DNA from: DASUGC01 sp035606665
GTDB lineage: Bacteria > Acidobacteriota > Vicinamibacteria > Vicinamibacterales > SCN-69-37
DNA length: 64,000 nt
Assembly: GCA_035606665.1 (NCBI GenBank)
Contig: DATNEY010000054.1
Location: 74,285 to 138,284 of the forward strand
Direction: 5' to 3'
The notes below the pieces were generated by a model that was given only the letters and a program-made list of their open reading frames with translations, searched no databases and was not told where the DNA came from. Positions 37,257 through 47,044 of this stretch are shown here, piece after piece (the first letter of the stretch is position 1; each line of letters starts with the position of its first letter). The translations under genes were made by a program, and so were the position numbers.

Positions 37257-39428
37257 ATGAAATACATCGCCCTGGCCACCGTGTGTCTCTGTATTGCCGG
37301 GCAGGCGTCCGCCCAGAGTCAGACTCAGAGCGGGTACCGCGTCTCGCGCGCGTCAACGCCACCGAAGATTGACGGCGTACTCGACGACGCCACATGGGCA
37401 TCGGTGGTCCCGATGCCGACCGGCGAGTGGAAGTCCTACAATCCCAATCGCGGCGACGACATGCCGCAGGCTTATCGGACGGAAGTCCGCATCGTCTACG
37501 ACGACCGTAACATCTACTTCGCGTTCCACTGTTTCGACAACGAACCGGAGAAGATTCGCACGAACGTGGCGAGGCGGGACTCGTCTTTCAGCGACGACTG
37601 GATCGCGATCAGCCTCGACTCGGCGGCCACGGGCCAGGCTGCCTATCACCTGTTTACCAACCCGAGCGCGAGTCAGATGGACGCGCTCAACACGTCCGCG
37701 TCAGGCGAGCAGTTCGACGCCGACATGGTCTGGTTCAGCGGCGCCAGAACCACCGCCGACGGCTACATCGTCGAACTCCAGATTCCGCTGCAGACGCTGC
37801 GCTTCTCGGCGGCGGATCTTGTTCCCATGAATCTGGTCTTCTTTCGGAAGGTCAGCCGCATCGGCTATTCGTACTCCTGGCCCGAGATGTTGCCGGGACA
37901 ATGGGTGTTCGATCGACCCTCGCGGCTTGTCTTCGAGAACCTGAAGCCGCGCCGCCTGGTCGAGGTGCTGCCAAGCGTGACGTACAGCGTCAACCAGCAG
38001 AGGGAGAGCCCGAGCCGGTGGGGATCCGGCGCAGATGCGTTCAATGTCGGCGCGAGCGGCAAGTTCGGCGTCACCTCAGGCGTCACGCTGGACGCGACGG
38101 TGAATCCCGACTTCAGCCAGGTGGAGAGCGACGCGTTCCAGATCACGGTCAACCAGCGCTTTCCGGTGTTCTTTTCAGAAAAGCGGCCCTTCTTCATGGA
38201 AGGCATCGGCCTGTTCAACATTGCCGGCACCGGCGGTGACAGCAATATGCGGACCGCCGTGCATACGCGCCGCATCGTCGATCCGATCTACGGATCGAAG
38301 CTCACCGGAACGATTGGAAAGACGGCGTTCGGAGTGTTGAATGCCGTCGATGAGAGTCCGACACCGCCATTCACGAGTAACGGTGAACCCTTCGATGTGC
38401 CCAACAAAGTGACGACGGTCGCGCGGGTGTCGCATGGGCTGCGGCGATCGGATTACGTCGGCGGCATCCTGACGCACACCAATAACGATGGCCGCGACAA
38501 CCTCGTAGCCGGCGGCGACGTCTCCCTGCGTTTTTCGAAGCACAGCGTCAATGCCTCGTTCCTCGGATCGCGGACATCGGGGAGCAACGTCGGCACGCAC
38601 ACCGGCAGTACGGCGCAGGCGACCTACAGCTATGCGACCCGCCGCTGGTTCACGCTGACCCAGGCCGAGCATTACGACCGCAACTTTTCGATGGAAACGG
38701 CCTTCTTCAATCGAGTCGGATTCTCGACGGTATGGACGTACGCCGAGGTCAACTTCTACCCGAAGTCGAAGTGGCTCCAGCGCATCTACCCGTTCGTCTT
38801 CGCGCGCGGAGGCCGGGACCGGATCCAGGACGGCAACGAGGAACTCATCCATGCCGGCATCAGGCTCAGGGTCACCCGCCAGGGGTTCTTCAACATCTCT
38901 CAGAGCCGTGGCCACGAGCCCTGGCGGGCGACCCGGTATGCCATCGGCCGCGACTTCAACATCAATGGCAACATGCAGACGCTTCGCTGGCTGTTCCTGT
39001 CGGGCAGCGTCAACCGCGGGCCAGCCATCTTCTACGGCGATACGAACCACTTCCAGGGCCGATCCCAAAGCGTGAGTATTGGAGCAACGATTCAGGCAAA
39101 CCAGCACTTCTCTCTGGGCTCCGACTTCTTCCGTACGCGCTTCTGGCGGCCATCGAGCGGTGAGCAGATCTACGCCATCAACATCGTGAATGCGAGGACG
39201 ACGTACCAGTTCGACAAGCACTTTCTGGTGCGCGTGCTGGGGCGCTACGACAGCTCACAGCTGCGGCTGCTGACGGACTTCCTCGCCTCCTACGAGTTCG
39301 TGCCGGGCACCGTGGCACACGTCGGCTACGGAGCGTTGTTCGAGAAGGGATACGACGATGTCTCCAACGACTTCCAGCAGATCAATCGTGGACTGTTTTT
39401 GAAGGCGTCGTATCTGCGGCGGTTCTAG
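37257..39428 (+). CDS. DUF5916 outer-membrane barrel protein with CBM9-like N-terminal domain
   Basis: A 723-aa exported protein: signal peptide MKYIALATVCLCIAGQASA, then a CBM9-like domain (~28-215; ASTPPKIDGVLDDATWASV, VRIVYDDRNIYFAFHCFD, VELQIPLQTLRF), then a DUF5916 beta-barrel to the C-terminal aromatic (LRRF). The plug-like FFSEKRPFFMEGIGLFNI motif is typical of DUF5916. These proteins are probably outer-membrane ligand-binding or transport barrels of unknown specificity. It stands alone 190 bases after the Tc locus; nothing ties it functionally to the toxin. Confidence 0.8.
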   Translation: MKYIALATVCLCIAGQASAQSQTQSGYRVSRASTPPKIDGVLDDATWASVVPMPTGEWKSYNPNRGDDMPQAYRTEVRIVYDDRNIYFAFHCFDNEPEKIRTNVARRDSSFSDDWIAISLDSAATGQAAYHLFTNPSASQMDALNTSASGEQFDADMVWFSGARTTADGYIVELQIPLQTLRFSAADLVPMNLVFFRKVSRIGYSYSWPEMLPGQWVFDRPSRLVFENLKPRRLVEVLPSVTYSVNQQRESPSRWGSGADAFNVGASGKFGVTSGVTLDATVNPDFSQVESDAFQITVNQRFPVFFSEKRPFFMEGIGLFNIAGTGGDSNMRTAVHTRRIVDPIYGSKLTGTIGKTAFGVLNAVDESPTPPFTSNGEPFDVPNKVTTVARVSHGLRRSDYVGGILTHTNNDGRDNLVAGGDVSLRFSKHSVNASFLGSRTSGSNVGTHTGSTAQATYSYATRRWFTLTQAEHYDRNFSMETAFFNRVGFSTVWTYAEVNFYPKSKWLQRIYPFVFARGGRDRIQDGNEELIHAGIRLRVTRQGFFNISQSRGHEPWRATRYAIGRDFNINGNMQTLRWLFLSGSVNRGPAIFYGDTNHFQGRSQSVSIGATIQANQHFSLGSDFFRTRFWRPSSGEQIYAINIVNARTTYQFDKHFLVRVLGRYDSSQLRLLTDFLASYEFVPGTVAHVGYGALFEKGYDDVSNDFQQINRGLFLKASYLRRF

Positions 39429-39458
39429 AATCGCGCGCTGGCCGCCGCGGCTCTGGAT

Positions 39459-40388
39459 ATGATCCATGCCGTGCTCAGGATTCTGCCGTTCGCGGTCTGG
39501 ACGGCCGTTGTCGTAGCGGCGGGCCAACTCACTCCGCAGCAGCCCGCCGGCAGTGGCTCGAGCGACGCGATTCTTGTCGATGTGCGGGTCGTCGACCGGC
39601 TGGGCGCACCGATCATGGGCCTGACCGTGAACGACTTCGAGATCCGCGTCGATGGGAAGCCGCGATCGGTGCTGTCCGCCGAGTACCAGGCGGAGAATGG
39701 GACGCAGCAAAGCAGCGTGGTTGTGGTCGCCGATCGCGACAACCTTCGGGTTGGGACGTCGCGCGCAACACTCGATGCCGCTGCGCAATTTCTCGAGCGG
39801 CTCCCACCGTCACACGCAGTGGGATCGCTCGTACTGCCGGTTGCGAAGCCGTCGCTCGACCTCGGCACGAACCGCGCTCCTGTCAGTGCCGCGTTGCGGC
39901 GCGTTCTCGGATCGTACGACCCGAGGTCGGCGGGAACAACTGATGAGCTCGCGCTTCGCAGCGCGTTGCACATGGTGATCGGCCGGCTCAACGCCGTCGC
40001 GGGCCGCCGCACCATCGTCTATCTGACCGATCGTCTCGATCAGTCTGTCAGTATCGCGGACCTTGCGCAGCGGGCATCACTCTCAGGCGTGGTCTTCTAC
40101 GTCGTCGCCGCTGACGCACCGATGATCTCCCCGGAAGGCGCCTCCAGCCTCGCGGAGGAAGTGGACCGCGACAGCCTGGTCGCGCTGGCGTCGGCGACCG
40201 GAGGAGCAATGCTCCGGCGTATCGCCGGCGCTGAAGGGGTGTTCGGTCGCCTCACTCGCGAGTTGTCGGGACAGTACCTGGTCGGCTTCGCTGTAGACCC
40301 GTCAGGAGATCGCGGGCGCCACATGGTCCGTGTTGCCGTGAAGCGCCCCGGCGTCTCAGTGCGTGCCCGAAGGGAATTCGTTCGCTAG
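39459..40388 (+). CDS. VWA protein of the acidobacterial VWFA-related type
   Basis: A 309-aa exported protein (hydrophobic N-terminus ILPFAVWTAVVVAAGQ). The opening VDVRVVDRLGAPIMGLTVNDFEIRVDGKP is the signature of the VWFA-related Acidobacterial domain. The MIDAS is weak (VVVADRDNLR rather than DxSxS), so metal-dependent adhesion may be lost. The C-terminal ELSGQYLVGFAVD and VRVAVKRPGVSVRARREF are typical of the family. Function unknown; likely periplasmic or surface protein interaction. Its stop codon shares four bases (CTAG) with the convergent gene. Confidence 0.8.
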   Translation: MIHAVLRILPFAVWTAVVVAAGQLTPQQPAGSGSSDAILVDVRVVDRLGAPIMGLTVNDFEIRVDGKPRSVLSAEYQAENGTQQSSVVVVADRDNLRVGTSRATLDAAAQFLERLPPSHAVGSLVLPVAKPSLDLGTNRAPVSAALRRVLGSYDPRSAGTTDELALRSALHMVIGRLNAVAGRRTIVYLTDRLDQSVSIADLAQRASLSGVVFYVVAADAPMISPEGASSLAEEVDRDSLVALASATGGAMLRRIAGAEGVFGRLTRELSGQYLVGFAVDPSGDRGRHMVRVAVKRPGVSVRARREFVR

Positions 40389-41131
40389 CGCCAGGGCCTT
40401 CTTTTCATTTTCCGCGTCACGAGCTCCCACGCCTGGCGCAGGTGGATCTGAAGCGCGTCGTCACGGATCTGATTCAGAAGGATGCCGACCCACCCGCTCG
40501 CGCCGACATACGGTGGTTTGAAGTAGGTGCCGGGTGCGTCCTGGATCATCAGTGCCTGGAGGCCTTCCCGGACGGGCAGCCAGACGGCCAGGCCGCCATC
40601 CTCGTGGTGGTTGTCCACAAACGAGGCGAACACGCCCTTGTCTTTCTCGATGAAGAATGACGGCATGCCGTGGGAGAGTTTTTCCGACACGCCAGGGAGC
40701 ATCGCAGTCATGCGCCGAACTCGCTCCAGCTCGGCAACCGGTCCCTGGCGCGATCCCTTCGCTCTCCCGCGCGTCGTGAGCTGCCTGGCTCGGAACCGCG
40801 CGATGCGCTCGATGAGCCTCTCCGGCACTGGCTCGGAGAGCGGCAGCCGGAGCGTGCCCTTGCTTCGCTTGTACGGCGCCAGTTCGCGCGCGAAGGCGGC
40901 GACGAGCCCATCGCTGACCGGGTACAGGGAGTAGTGCGCCTTCCAGCCGGCGAAATACAACACCGGCACGCCATTCAGCTTGTACACCGGTATCTGGTAC
41001 GAGAGTCCCTCTTCGGTACCGGGGACAGCCTTGCGAATGGCCCGTCGCACACGCTCGAGAACGACTCGAACCCCCGCGGGCTTCGACGCGATGTACTCCT
41101 TCACCGATCCGAACCGATGCATCGCAGCCAT
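40385..41131 (-). CDS. DUF1801 domain fused to a YjbR/MmcQ-like domain
   Basis: A 248-aa cytoplasmic protein with two domains. Residues 1-~120 are DUF1801 (YdhG/frataxin-like fold; SVKEYIASKPAGVRVVLERVR, EEGLSYQIPVYKLNGVPVLYFAGWKAHYSLYP). Residues ~135-245 are YjbR/MmcQ-like (LPGVSEKLSHGMPSFFIEKDKGVFASFVDNHHEDGGLAVWL, GWVGILL). Both are usually free-standing proteins. DUF1801 members have been linked to iron handling in Bacillus, and YjbR proteins have a DNA-binding-like fold, but the fused role is unknown. Confidence 0.75.
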   Translation of the reverse strand: MAAMHRFGSVKEYIASKPAGVRVVLERVRRAIRKAVPGTEEGLSYQIPVYKLNGVPVLYFAGWKAHYSLYPVSDGLVAAFARELAPYKRSKGTLRLPLSEPVPERLIERIARFRARQLTTRGRAKGSRQGPVAELERVRRMTAMLPGVSEKLSHGMPSFFIEKDKGVFASFVDNHHEDGGLAVWLPVREGLQALMIQDAPGTYFKPPYVGASGWVGILLNQIRDDALQIHLRQAWELVTRKMKRRPWR

Positions 41132-41220
41132 CGGTCAAGGATCGTAGTCGAACGGCAGGCCAGCCCGCACGCTAACCGGTTGACCGGCGATCCGTCCAAG
41201 GTTATGTTGTCGAACCACAT

Positions 41221-41559
41221 ATGGCCCCGGCACACCACGACCTGAAGAAGGGCAGCGCGGAGCTGATGGTCCTCGCCGCCATCGAAGGCGGCCCGCGCCA
41301 CGGCTATGACATCGCACGGCGCATCGACGCGGCGTCAGGCGGGCTGCTTCGCTTTCACGTCGCGTCGCTCTACCCGATGCTCTATCGCATGGAACGCCGC
41401 GGCTGGATCCAGGGACGCTGGACGGAAAAGGCCGGCGAACGCCGCCGTCGCTGCTACCGGCTCACACCGGAGGGCCGCCGCACCCTCGACGCGCAGCGCC
41501 GTGAATGGCAGACGCTCGTGACCGCTCTCGACCGTGTCACCCGGTTCTCGTCCGTGTAG
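41221..41559 (+). CDS. PadR-family transcriptional regulator
   Basis: A 112-aa winged-helix protein: KKGSAELMVLAAIEGGPRHGYDIARRIDAASGG, SLYPMLYRMERRGWIQGRW and RRCYRLTPEGRRTL, the whole PadR domain with a short C-terminal helix. It lies 23 bases upstream of the permease gene, the usual arrangement of acidobacterial ADOP permeases, and probably represses that operon in response to a ligand or drug. Confidence 0.9.
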   Translation: MAPAHHDLKKGSAELMVLAAIEGGPRHGYDIARRIDAASGGLLRFHVASLYPMLYRMERRGWIQGRWTEKAGERRRRCYRLTPEGRRTLDAQRREWQTLVTALDRVTRFSSV

Positions 41560-41572
41560 ACGCCGGCAGGCA

Positions 41573-41578
41573 AGGAGG
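41573..41578 (+). promoter_or_regulatory. Strong ribosome binding site setting the permease start
   Basis: AGGAGG four bases before GTG 41583. It decides in favour of this GTG over the in-frame upstream codon at 41505, which lies inside padR. Confidence 0.75.
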
Positions 41579-41582
41579 CCTT

Positions 41583-44297
41583 GTGAATCCGGATTGGCGC
41601 TCGATTGTTCGTGACCGCATCCCGCCGCTCGAACTCGAGCACGAGCCCGAAATCCTCAACGAGCTCGCACAGCATCTCTCCGATCTGTATACCGAAGCGC
41701 TCGCGCAGGGCCGATCCACCGAGGAGGCGCTCGAGGCCGCCGTCGCGGCGCTGCCCGCCGAACGCGACCGGCTGGCGCGGGACATCGTCTCTGCCCGGCG
41801 GTCACTTCCAGCATTGATTGCCGATCGATGGACCGGCGATGCCTCGGTGTCACCGGAAGGAACGAAGCCACGCTGGTTCGCGGACTTCCGGCGCGATCTG
41901 AGGCTGGCGCTGCGCCTGCTCTGGCGATCGCCGGGGTACACGATTGTCGCGCTCCTCACGCTCGCGCTGGGTATCGGCGCCAATACCGCCATATTCGCCG
42001 CGGTTGATACCGTGCTGCTGCGGCCGATGCCGTACGCCGGCGCCGATCGCCTCGTCGTGCCCATGAGCGTCAAGAAGGGCCAGGAGCCAGGCGACTCTGT
42101 TAGTTATGGAGATTACGCGGACTGGTCGCGCGAAACTGCGGTCTTCGAAGCCGTCAGCCTGTGGCGAACGATCACGATCGATCTCACTGGCGCAGGACGA
42201 CCCGATCGGATCAACGCGATTCAGGTCTCGCCCGAGTATTTCCGCGTCATTACGCTCACACCGGCCGCCGGCCGTCTGCTGATCCCGTCAGATCACGATG
42301 CGAAGGCGGCGCGCGTCACCGTGATCTCCCACGGACTCTGGATGCGGTTGTTCGGCGGCGCCGACGTCCTCGGCCGTACCGTCGGCATCGGAGGCACGCC
42401 ATTTCAGATCGTCGGTGTCCTGCCGGCACGAGTCGCCTGGCCCGAGCAGGGCGAGCTGTTCATCCCCTTGCGACCTGCATTGCTCGACGAGGAGACAAGA
42501 ACCCGCCGGGACAATCTCATCTTCCAGTCGGTTGCGCGGTTACGGCCTGGTGTTCAGATCGAGCAGGGCAACGCGGTACTCGCCGTGATTGCTGGACGCG
42601 TCGCACGGGACTTCCCTGGATCGCGCGGGGCCTACACGAACGAACTCCGGCCCCTCCGTGAGGCCATGGTGTCCCCGGATCTGCGGCGGGCCCTCTGGAT
42701 TCTGCTCGCAGCTGTCGGCGCGGTGCTCTTGATCGGCTGCGCGAACCTCGCCCATCTCGGTCTCGTGCGTGGGCTCGGCCGTCAGCGCGAGCTCAGCGTC
42801 CGCCTCGCACTTGGCGCCGGACGGTGGCGTCTGGTCCGCCAGCTCGGCGTCGAGAGCCTGCTGTTGGCCACCGCCGGCGGCAGCGCCGGGGTCGCGCTCG
42901 CCTACTGGATGGTACGCGGACTCAAGACCATCGCGCCCGCGGACACGCCCTTCATCAATGACCTGGCCATCGACCCGCGGGTCCTGGCCGCCACGATGGC
43001 CGCGACACTGCTCGCCGTTGTGCTGTCCGGCCTCCTGCCTGCGCTCGCCAGCGCGCGCGTTCCGCTTGGCTCCGCACTCAAGGACGGCTCGGCGGGCGCG
43101 GGCACATCGAGACGCGTGCAAATGCTCCGCCGGGCCCTCGTCGTGGGCGAAGTCGCCGGCGCGGTCGTCCTGCTCATCGCGGCTTCATTGCTCCTTCGTA
43201 GTTTCTGGCGTGTGCAACACATCGATCCGGGCTTCGACGCGGGGCGGGTGCTGGCGGGACGCATCTCCCTGCCGAGACGGTATGCCACCACCGCCCAATC
43301 CGAGGCGTTCTTCAGGACGGTCGTCGATCGCCTGTCGCACGCGCCAGGCGTCGAAGCCGCAGGGTTGACGTCCTTCGTACCAGTCGGCGGCGGAGGATTC
43401 GGCCTCGGTCGTGTGTATCTGCTCGAGGGCTGGGCGGAGCCGCCGGCCGGGCCGGAAGTCAGTGCCCAATGGAATGTCGTAAGCCCGGACTACTTCCGCA
43501 CCATGGGCATCCCGGTCCTCCGCGGTCGCGCGTTCACGTCTGCCGACCAGTCGATCACGACGCCCGTGGCGATTGTCAGCAGGAGTTTTGCGGAGAGCAT
43601 GTTCGGCTCGACGGATCCGCTCGGCAAGCGGGTCCGCTCCTGGCGTGACGAAAACATCTACCGCGAAATCATCGGCATCGTCGACGAGGTTCGGTATACC
43701 GGCCTTGTGGAGCGGGAGGCGTCCAGGCAGTTCTATGTGCCCCACTCGCAGAACAGCTGGGGCTTGATGAACATCGTCGTGCGATCCACCGGCGCGCCGC
43801 CCGCGGGACTCGAGTCGACGCTTCGAAAGGAAGTCAGCGCGATTGATCCGGAGCTGGCGGTTTCGAACGTCTCGGCGCTCGACGCCATTGCACGTGACTC
43901 CGTCGCGAACGAGCGGTACACGACGCTCCTCGTGTCGCTGCTCGCGTCGACCGCACTCGCGCTCGGGGCGATCGGCATCTATGGCGTGATCAATCACGCC
44001 GTATCGATGCGCAGGCGCGAGCTGGGATTGCGTGCGGCGCTTGGCGCCTCGCCGCGACATCTCTACGGGCTTGTGCTCTGGCAGGCCCTGTGGCTGACCA
44101 CCCTCGGACTCGGCATCGGTCTGGCCGGCGCGATGGCGGCAGCTGGCGCCCTCGAGAGCATTCTGTACGACACACCGACGCGCGATCCGCTCGCCTATGC
44201 GGCAACAGCTGTGACGATCATGGTCGTCACGGGTCTCGCGTGCCTCGGCCCGGTGCGTCGCGCGGCGAAATCCGACCCACTCACAGTGCTCCGATAG
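41583..44297 (+). CDS. ADOP-type ABC transporter permease (MacB/FtsX duplicated)
   Basis: A 904-aa protein. The N-terminal ~70 residues are the 'permease prefix' helical domain (EILNELAQHLSDLYTEALAQG). Then come two MacB periplasmic core plus FtsX permease units: the first with the TM segment YTIVALLTLALGIGANTAIFA (~120-140), three more TMs around 380-520, and the second with TMs around 550 and 790-900 (RELGLRAALGASPRHLYGLVLWQALWL). About eight membrane helices in all. Acidobacterial duplicated orphan permeases lack a linked ATPase, as here. Probably peptide, lipid or antimicrobial export. Confidence 0.9.
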   Translation: MNPDWRSIVRDRIPPLELEHEPEILNELAQHLSDLYTEALAQGRSTEEALEAAVAALPAERDRLARDIVSARRSLPALIADRWTGDASVSPEGTKPRWFADFRRDLRLALRLLWRSPGYTIVALLTLALGIGANTAIFAAVDTVLLRPMPYAGADRLVVPMSVKKGQEPGDSVSYGDYADWSRETAVFEAVSLWRTITIDLTGAGRPDRINAIQVSPEYFRVITLTPAAGRLLIPSDHDAKAARVTVISHGLWMRLFGGADVLGRTVGIGGTPFQIVGVLPARVAWPEQGELFIPLRPALLDEETRTRRDNLIFQSVARLRPGVQIEQGNAVLAVIAGRVARDFPGSRGAYTNELRPLREAMVSPDLRRALWILLAAVGAVLLIGCANLAHLGLVRGLGRQRELSVRLALGAGRWRLVRQLGVESLLLATAGGSAGVALAYWMVRGLKTIAPADTPFINDLAIDPRVLAATMAATLLAVVLSGLLPALASARVPLGSALKDGSAGAGTSRRVQMLRRALVVGEVAGAVVLLIAASLLLRSFWRVQHIDPGFDAGRVLAGRISLPRRYATTAQSEAFFRTVVDRLSHAPGVEAAGLTSFVPVGGGGFGLGRVYLLEGWAEPPAGPEVSAQWNVVSPDYFRTMGIPVLRGRAFTSADQSITTPVAIVSRSFAESMFGSTDPLGKRVRSWRDENIYREIIGIVDEVRYTGLVEREASRQFYVPHSQNSWGLMNIVVRSTGAPPAGLESTLRKEVSAIDPELAVSNVSALDAIARDSVANERYTTLLVSLLASTALALGAIGIYGVINHAVSMRRRELGLRAALGASPRHLYGLVLWQALWLTTLGLGIGLAGAMAAAGALESILYDTPTRDPLAYAATAVTIMVVTGLACLGPVRRAAKSDPLTVLR

Positions 44298-44312
44298 CTG
44301 CCGAGTTAGGAC

Positions 44313-44942
44313 CTAAGTACGCCGTCGCAAGCGAACCACCGCGGCCGCAAGGCCCGTCCCCAGCAGCAGGAACGTACCCGGCTCAGGCACCGGCGCCGCC
44401 CCTGTCGTGAGCGCGAAGTTGCCGAACGTGTAGCTCGTGTCCGACGGATCGCTTATCGCCTGAAGCCGGAAGCCGAGGCTGCCGCCGGCGTGCGCGTTGA
44501 AAGCAGACGTGACGTCGAAGGAGAACGAAGTGCCGATTGTGAGTCCCGCCGTCGAGAACGAGCCAATGAACGTACCCGGCGCCTGAAAGTCGCTGAGGTC
44601 AGATGCATTGTTGCCGGTATACGAGTAGATGCCGATCAGATAGTTCCCACCGGTGATGCCCACGCAACACGTGAGATATCGCACATTGTCGAAGGTCAAC
44701 AGCACAGAGCCCGCAGCACCTTGCGCGGCGAGGTTGAACTCGACGATGCCCCGTTCCTCTTCGACGCCCATTTCCCCGGCATTCACCATCCCGAAGTGAA
44801 AATGGTGGCCCGTCAGCGACGGCCACGGTGATCCATTGGCAGCAATCGTTCCAGTGGCCGACGGCAGGATTGGAGTAGCCAGCGCGGGCGTCGAGACGAG
44901 GGCGAAGCCGAGCGCGGCAATCACTGTCAACTTGCGAAGCAT
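44313..44942 (-). CDS. PEP-CTERM sorted exported protein
   Basis: A 209-aa secreted protein: signal peptide MLRKLTVIAALGFALVSTPALA, a beta-rich body without a known enzymatic motif, and a C-terminal PEP-CTERM signal, VPEPGTFLLLGTGLAAAVVRLRRR. An exosortase (not in the window) should process it for anchoring in the envelope or matrix. A GGAGG ribosome site lies five bases before the ATG. Convergent with the permease, 15 bases apart. Confidence 0.88.
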   Translation of the reverse strand: MLRKLTVIAALGFALVSTPALATPILPSATGTIAANGSPWPSLTGHHFHFGMVNAGEMGVEEERGIVEFNLAAQGAAGSVLLTFDNVRYLTCCVGITGGNYLIGIYSYTGNNASDLSDFQAPGTFIGSFSTAGLTIGTSFSFDVTSAFNAHAGGSLGFRLQAISDPSDTSYTFGNFALTTGAAPVPEPGTFLLLGTGLAAAVVRLRRRT

Positions 44943-45078
44943 CGGGACCTCCAGTTGTTACCGTCTGAAACGCAAGAGCAGTGCCAGGAATTCGGTGGGG
45001 CGTCCGACTGATTGGCGAGGGTTGTTCGCGGCCAGGGAGACTTGAGTCGCGCTCAGGGTCCAGTCGACGACTTCCGCC

Positions 45079-46077
45079 TTACTGGAACAACGAAATCCAT
45101 CGCGGGTAGTTCGCCGTACAGACGATCGGGGCGGCGTGTGAGTTGACTCCCGCACACACGACTGCGTCGTCTGCCTGGCGCGACGGTGGCATCCCGAGGT
45201 TCTGCCAGACCGCCAGATGGTACGGACAGTTGAGGTCGCCGCCGGTCGGAACACCGTCGGTGAAGATCGTCGGAGCCGAGAAACCAAAGAACACCGCCGC
45301 AGGCGAGGCGACCCAGTTGGAGTTGGCCGCCGTCCAGGGCGCTGGAACGCCGGCGGCTGCGTCGCAGGTTGATGAGAGCTGTACGACCCGCATCAAGGGA
45401 AACTGCTTGGCGAGGTACGCGGCATGCCCGCCGCCCTGGGAGTGACCCGCCGCGATGATTCGCTGCCAGGCGATGCGGTCGGCCGGTGCAGTCGCCGTCG
45501 ATTTGATGAAAGCGTCCCACCCGGCGCCGGGCCGTGACGCCGCCAGCGCTCGAAGTGCCTGATCGATCCGCGAAATAATTCCCTCATCCTCACGAATATC
45601 AGCGAGCGAGCCGTCCGCGTCTGACGCGAAGGCGCCGTTCACCAACGTACTTCGGGAGGCGCCGTAGCACTCGGGGCGGCTGCCGCACATCGTCACGACG
45701 GCGACATCACTCCGGTAGGCGACGGCGAGAACGTGGTTGCCACTCGCCGCGGCAGCGACGAAGAGGTTTTGAGCCGGGTTGAACGTCAACTCCGACGGAG
45801 TCGAACCGGACCCATTGAGCAGCACGACCAGGGTGCCCTTCGCCGATCCCGACGGCTCCAGCGCGTAATTCATCCGGCTGGCATTTTGTCCGCCCGAGCT
45901 CGCTCCGGCCGAAGCAGGTGAGAACACCCAGCATCTTCCCGCGGCGGCGACGGCGCCCGACCCGGACGTGGGACACGGCTGCAGCGCGACCGAGCCTGGA
46001 CCTCCACCGGACGGTGTGCTTGGACCGCCACATCCGAGAGCCAGCGATATGCCGAACAGTAGCGATGCCTGTTTCAC
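45079..46077 (-). CDS. Lipoprotein alpha/beta-hydrolase
   Basis: A 332-aa protein with a lipoprotein-type signal (LLFGISLALGC, Cys ~16) and a Gly/Ser linker. The nucleophile elbow IIAAGHSQGGGHAAYLA gives a catalytic Ser in GxSxG, an oxyanion region is LVVLLNGSG, and a late His (GVNSHAAP) fits the triad. It probably acts as an esterase or peptidase on the cell surface; the substrate is unknown. GTG start overlaps the VWA gene stop (GTGA), so it is the last gene of the sigma/FecR/receptor operon. Confidence 0.7.
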   Translation of the reverse strand: MKQASLLFGISLALGCGGPSTPSGGGPGSVALQPCPTSGSGAVAAAGRCWVFSPASAGASSGGQNASRMNYALEPSGSAKGTLVVLLNGSGSTPSELTFNPAQNLFVAAAASGNHVLAVAYRSDVAVVTMCGSRPECYGASRSTLVNGAFASDADGSLADIREDEGIISRIDQALRALAASRPGAGWDAFIKSTATAPADRIAWQRIIAAGHSQGGGHAAYLAKQFPLMRVVQLSSTCDAAAGVPAPWTAANSNWVASPAAVFFGFSAPTIFTDGVPTGGDLNCPYHLAVWQNLGMPPSRQADDAVVCAGVNSHAAPIVCTANYPRWISLFQ

Positions 46078-47042
46078 TTATCCAGGTATTCCTTGCGGCC
46101 GCGAACAACGTAGTCAGGATTCTTCATGCGTATGCGGACGGTGTGCCACTTGCCGTCTTTCTTCGGACGGTTCGGGTAGTAGCCAATGCTGTATTGGCTG
46201 CGGAGTTCCGCGGCAAGCGTGTCGAGGACGGCGAACATGTTCTTGCCGAATGAGGCCTCGGAGATCTCCCATGCCCGGCCGCCGCTCACCTCGCCGAACT
46301 GGTTCAGGACCTTCATATCGACCGTGGTGCTGTTCCGTGTGGCCGCGCCCGAGGCGCCAATCATGTCGCTTCCCATGTCGAAACCCGGTGCTCCCTTGAT
46401 CCCGATGCTGTAAACGAGCATTTCAGCCTCGCGGATGAATTGCAGAGCCTTGTCAAAGCGCGCGGCGCTCGTGGTGTCTTCGCCGTCGGTGACGAGCAAT
46501 ACAGCCTTCTTCTCATGGCGGCCCTGCTGCACTTTCTGCAGCGCCTGGTACAGCGAGTCGTACAGCGAGGTACCACCGCTGAGGTTCACCCCGCTCAGCA
46601 GCGCGCTCGTGAGTATCGTGCGATCCGAGGTGAAGTCGGCGATGAGCGACGCCCGCTGGGCGAAGGTCATGACGAAGATCTCATCGTCCTTATGAATTAC
46701 CGACAAGAAACGGTCGACCGCGCGCTGAGCTGTGCGGACCTTGCTCTGCATGCTCAAGCTCGCGTCGATAATCACGCCGATGCTGATCGGAAGATCCGCC
46801 GATGGCAGGAAGAGCTTGATCTCCTGGGGCTGGCCGTCTTCTTCGATGATGAAGTCGTCCACAGTGAGATTCGGTATCGTCCGGCCTTTTCCGTCGACGA
46901 CCGTCGCGACCACGTTGATCAGCAGGACGCCGCTCTTCAGTTGCAGTTGTTGAGCGACAAGGAGTCCGCTCCCAACCAGGAGGGCGGCCGTCGTCAACAC
47001 AGCCTGCCCGCCGGAGCCGAACGAGCGAAGGTGGGTTCGCAT
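46074..47042 (-). CDS. VWA-domain exported protein with intact MIDAS
   Basis: A 322-aa protein with an N-terminal export segment (VLTTAALLVGSGLLVAQQ). The acidobacterial VWFA-related opening is INVVATVVDGKGRTIPNLTVDDFIIEEDGQPQEI, then the MIDAS DASLSMQSK (DxSxS), a Thr in SGGTSLYDSL and VTDGED. It ends with LRSQYSIGYYPNRPKKDGKWHTVRIRMKN. It should bind protein partners through a metal ion outside the cytoplasm. ATG 47042 lies two bases after the receptor stop at 47045. Confidence 0.85.
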   Translation of the reverse strand: MRTHLRSFGSGGQAVLTTAALLVGSGLLVAQQLQLKSGVLLINVVATVVDGKGRTIPNLTVDDFIIEEDGQPQEIKLFLPSADLPISIGVIIDASLSMQSKVRTAQRAVDRFLSVIHKDDEIFVMTFAQRASLIADFTSDRTILTSALLSGVNLSGGTSLYDSLYQALQKVQQGRHEKKAVLLVTDGEDTTSAARFDKALQFIREAEMLVYSIGIKGAPGFDMGSDMIGASGAATRNSTTVDMKVLNQFGEVSGGRAWEISEASFGKNMFAVLDTLAAELRSQYSIGYYPNRPKKDGKWHTVRIRMKNPDYVVRGRKEYLDK

Positions 47043-47044
47043 CG

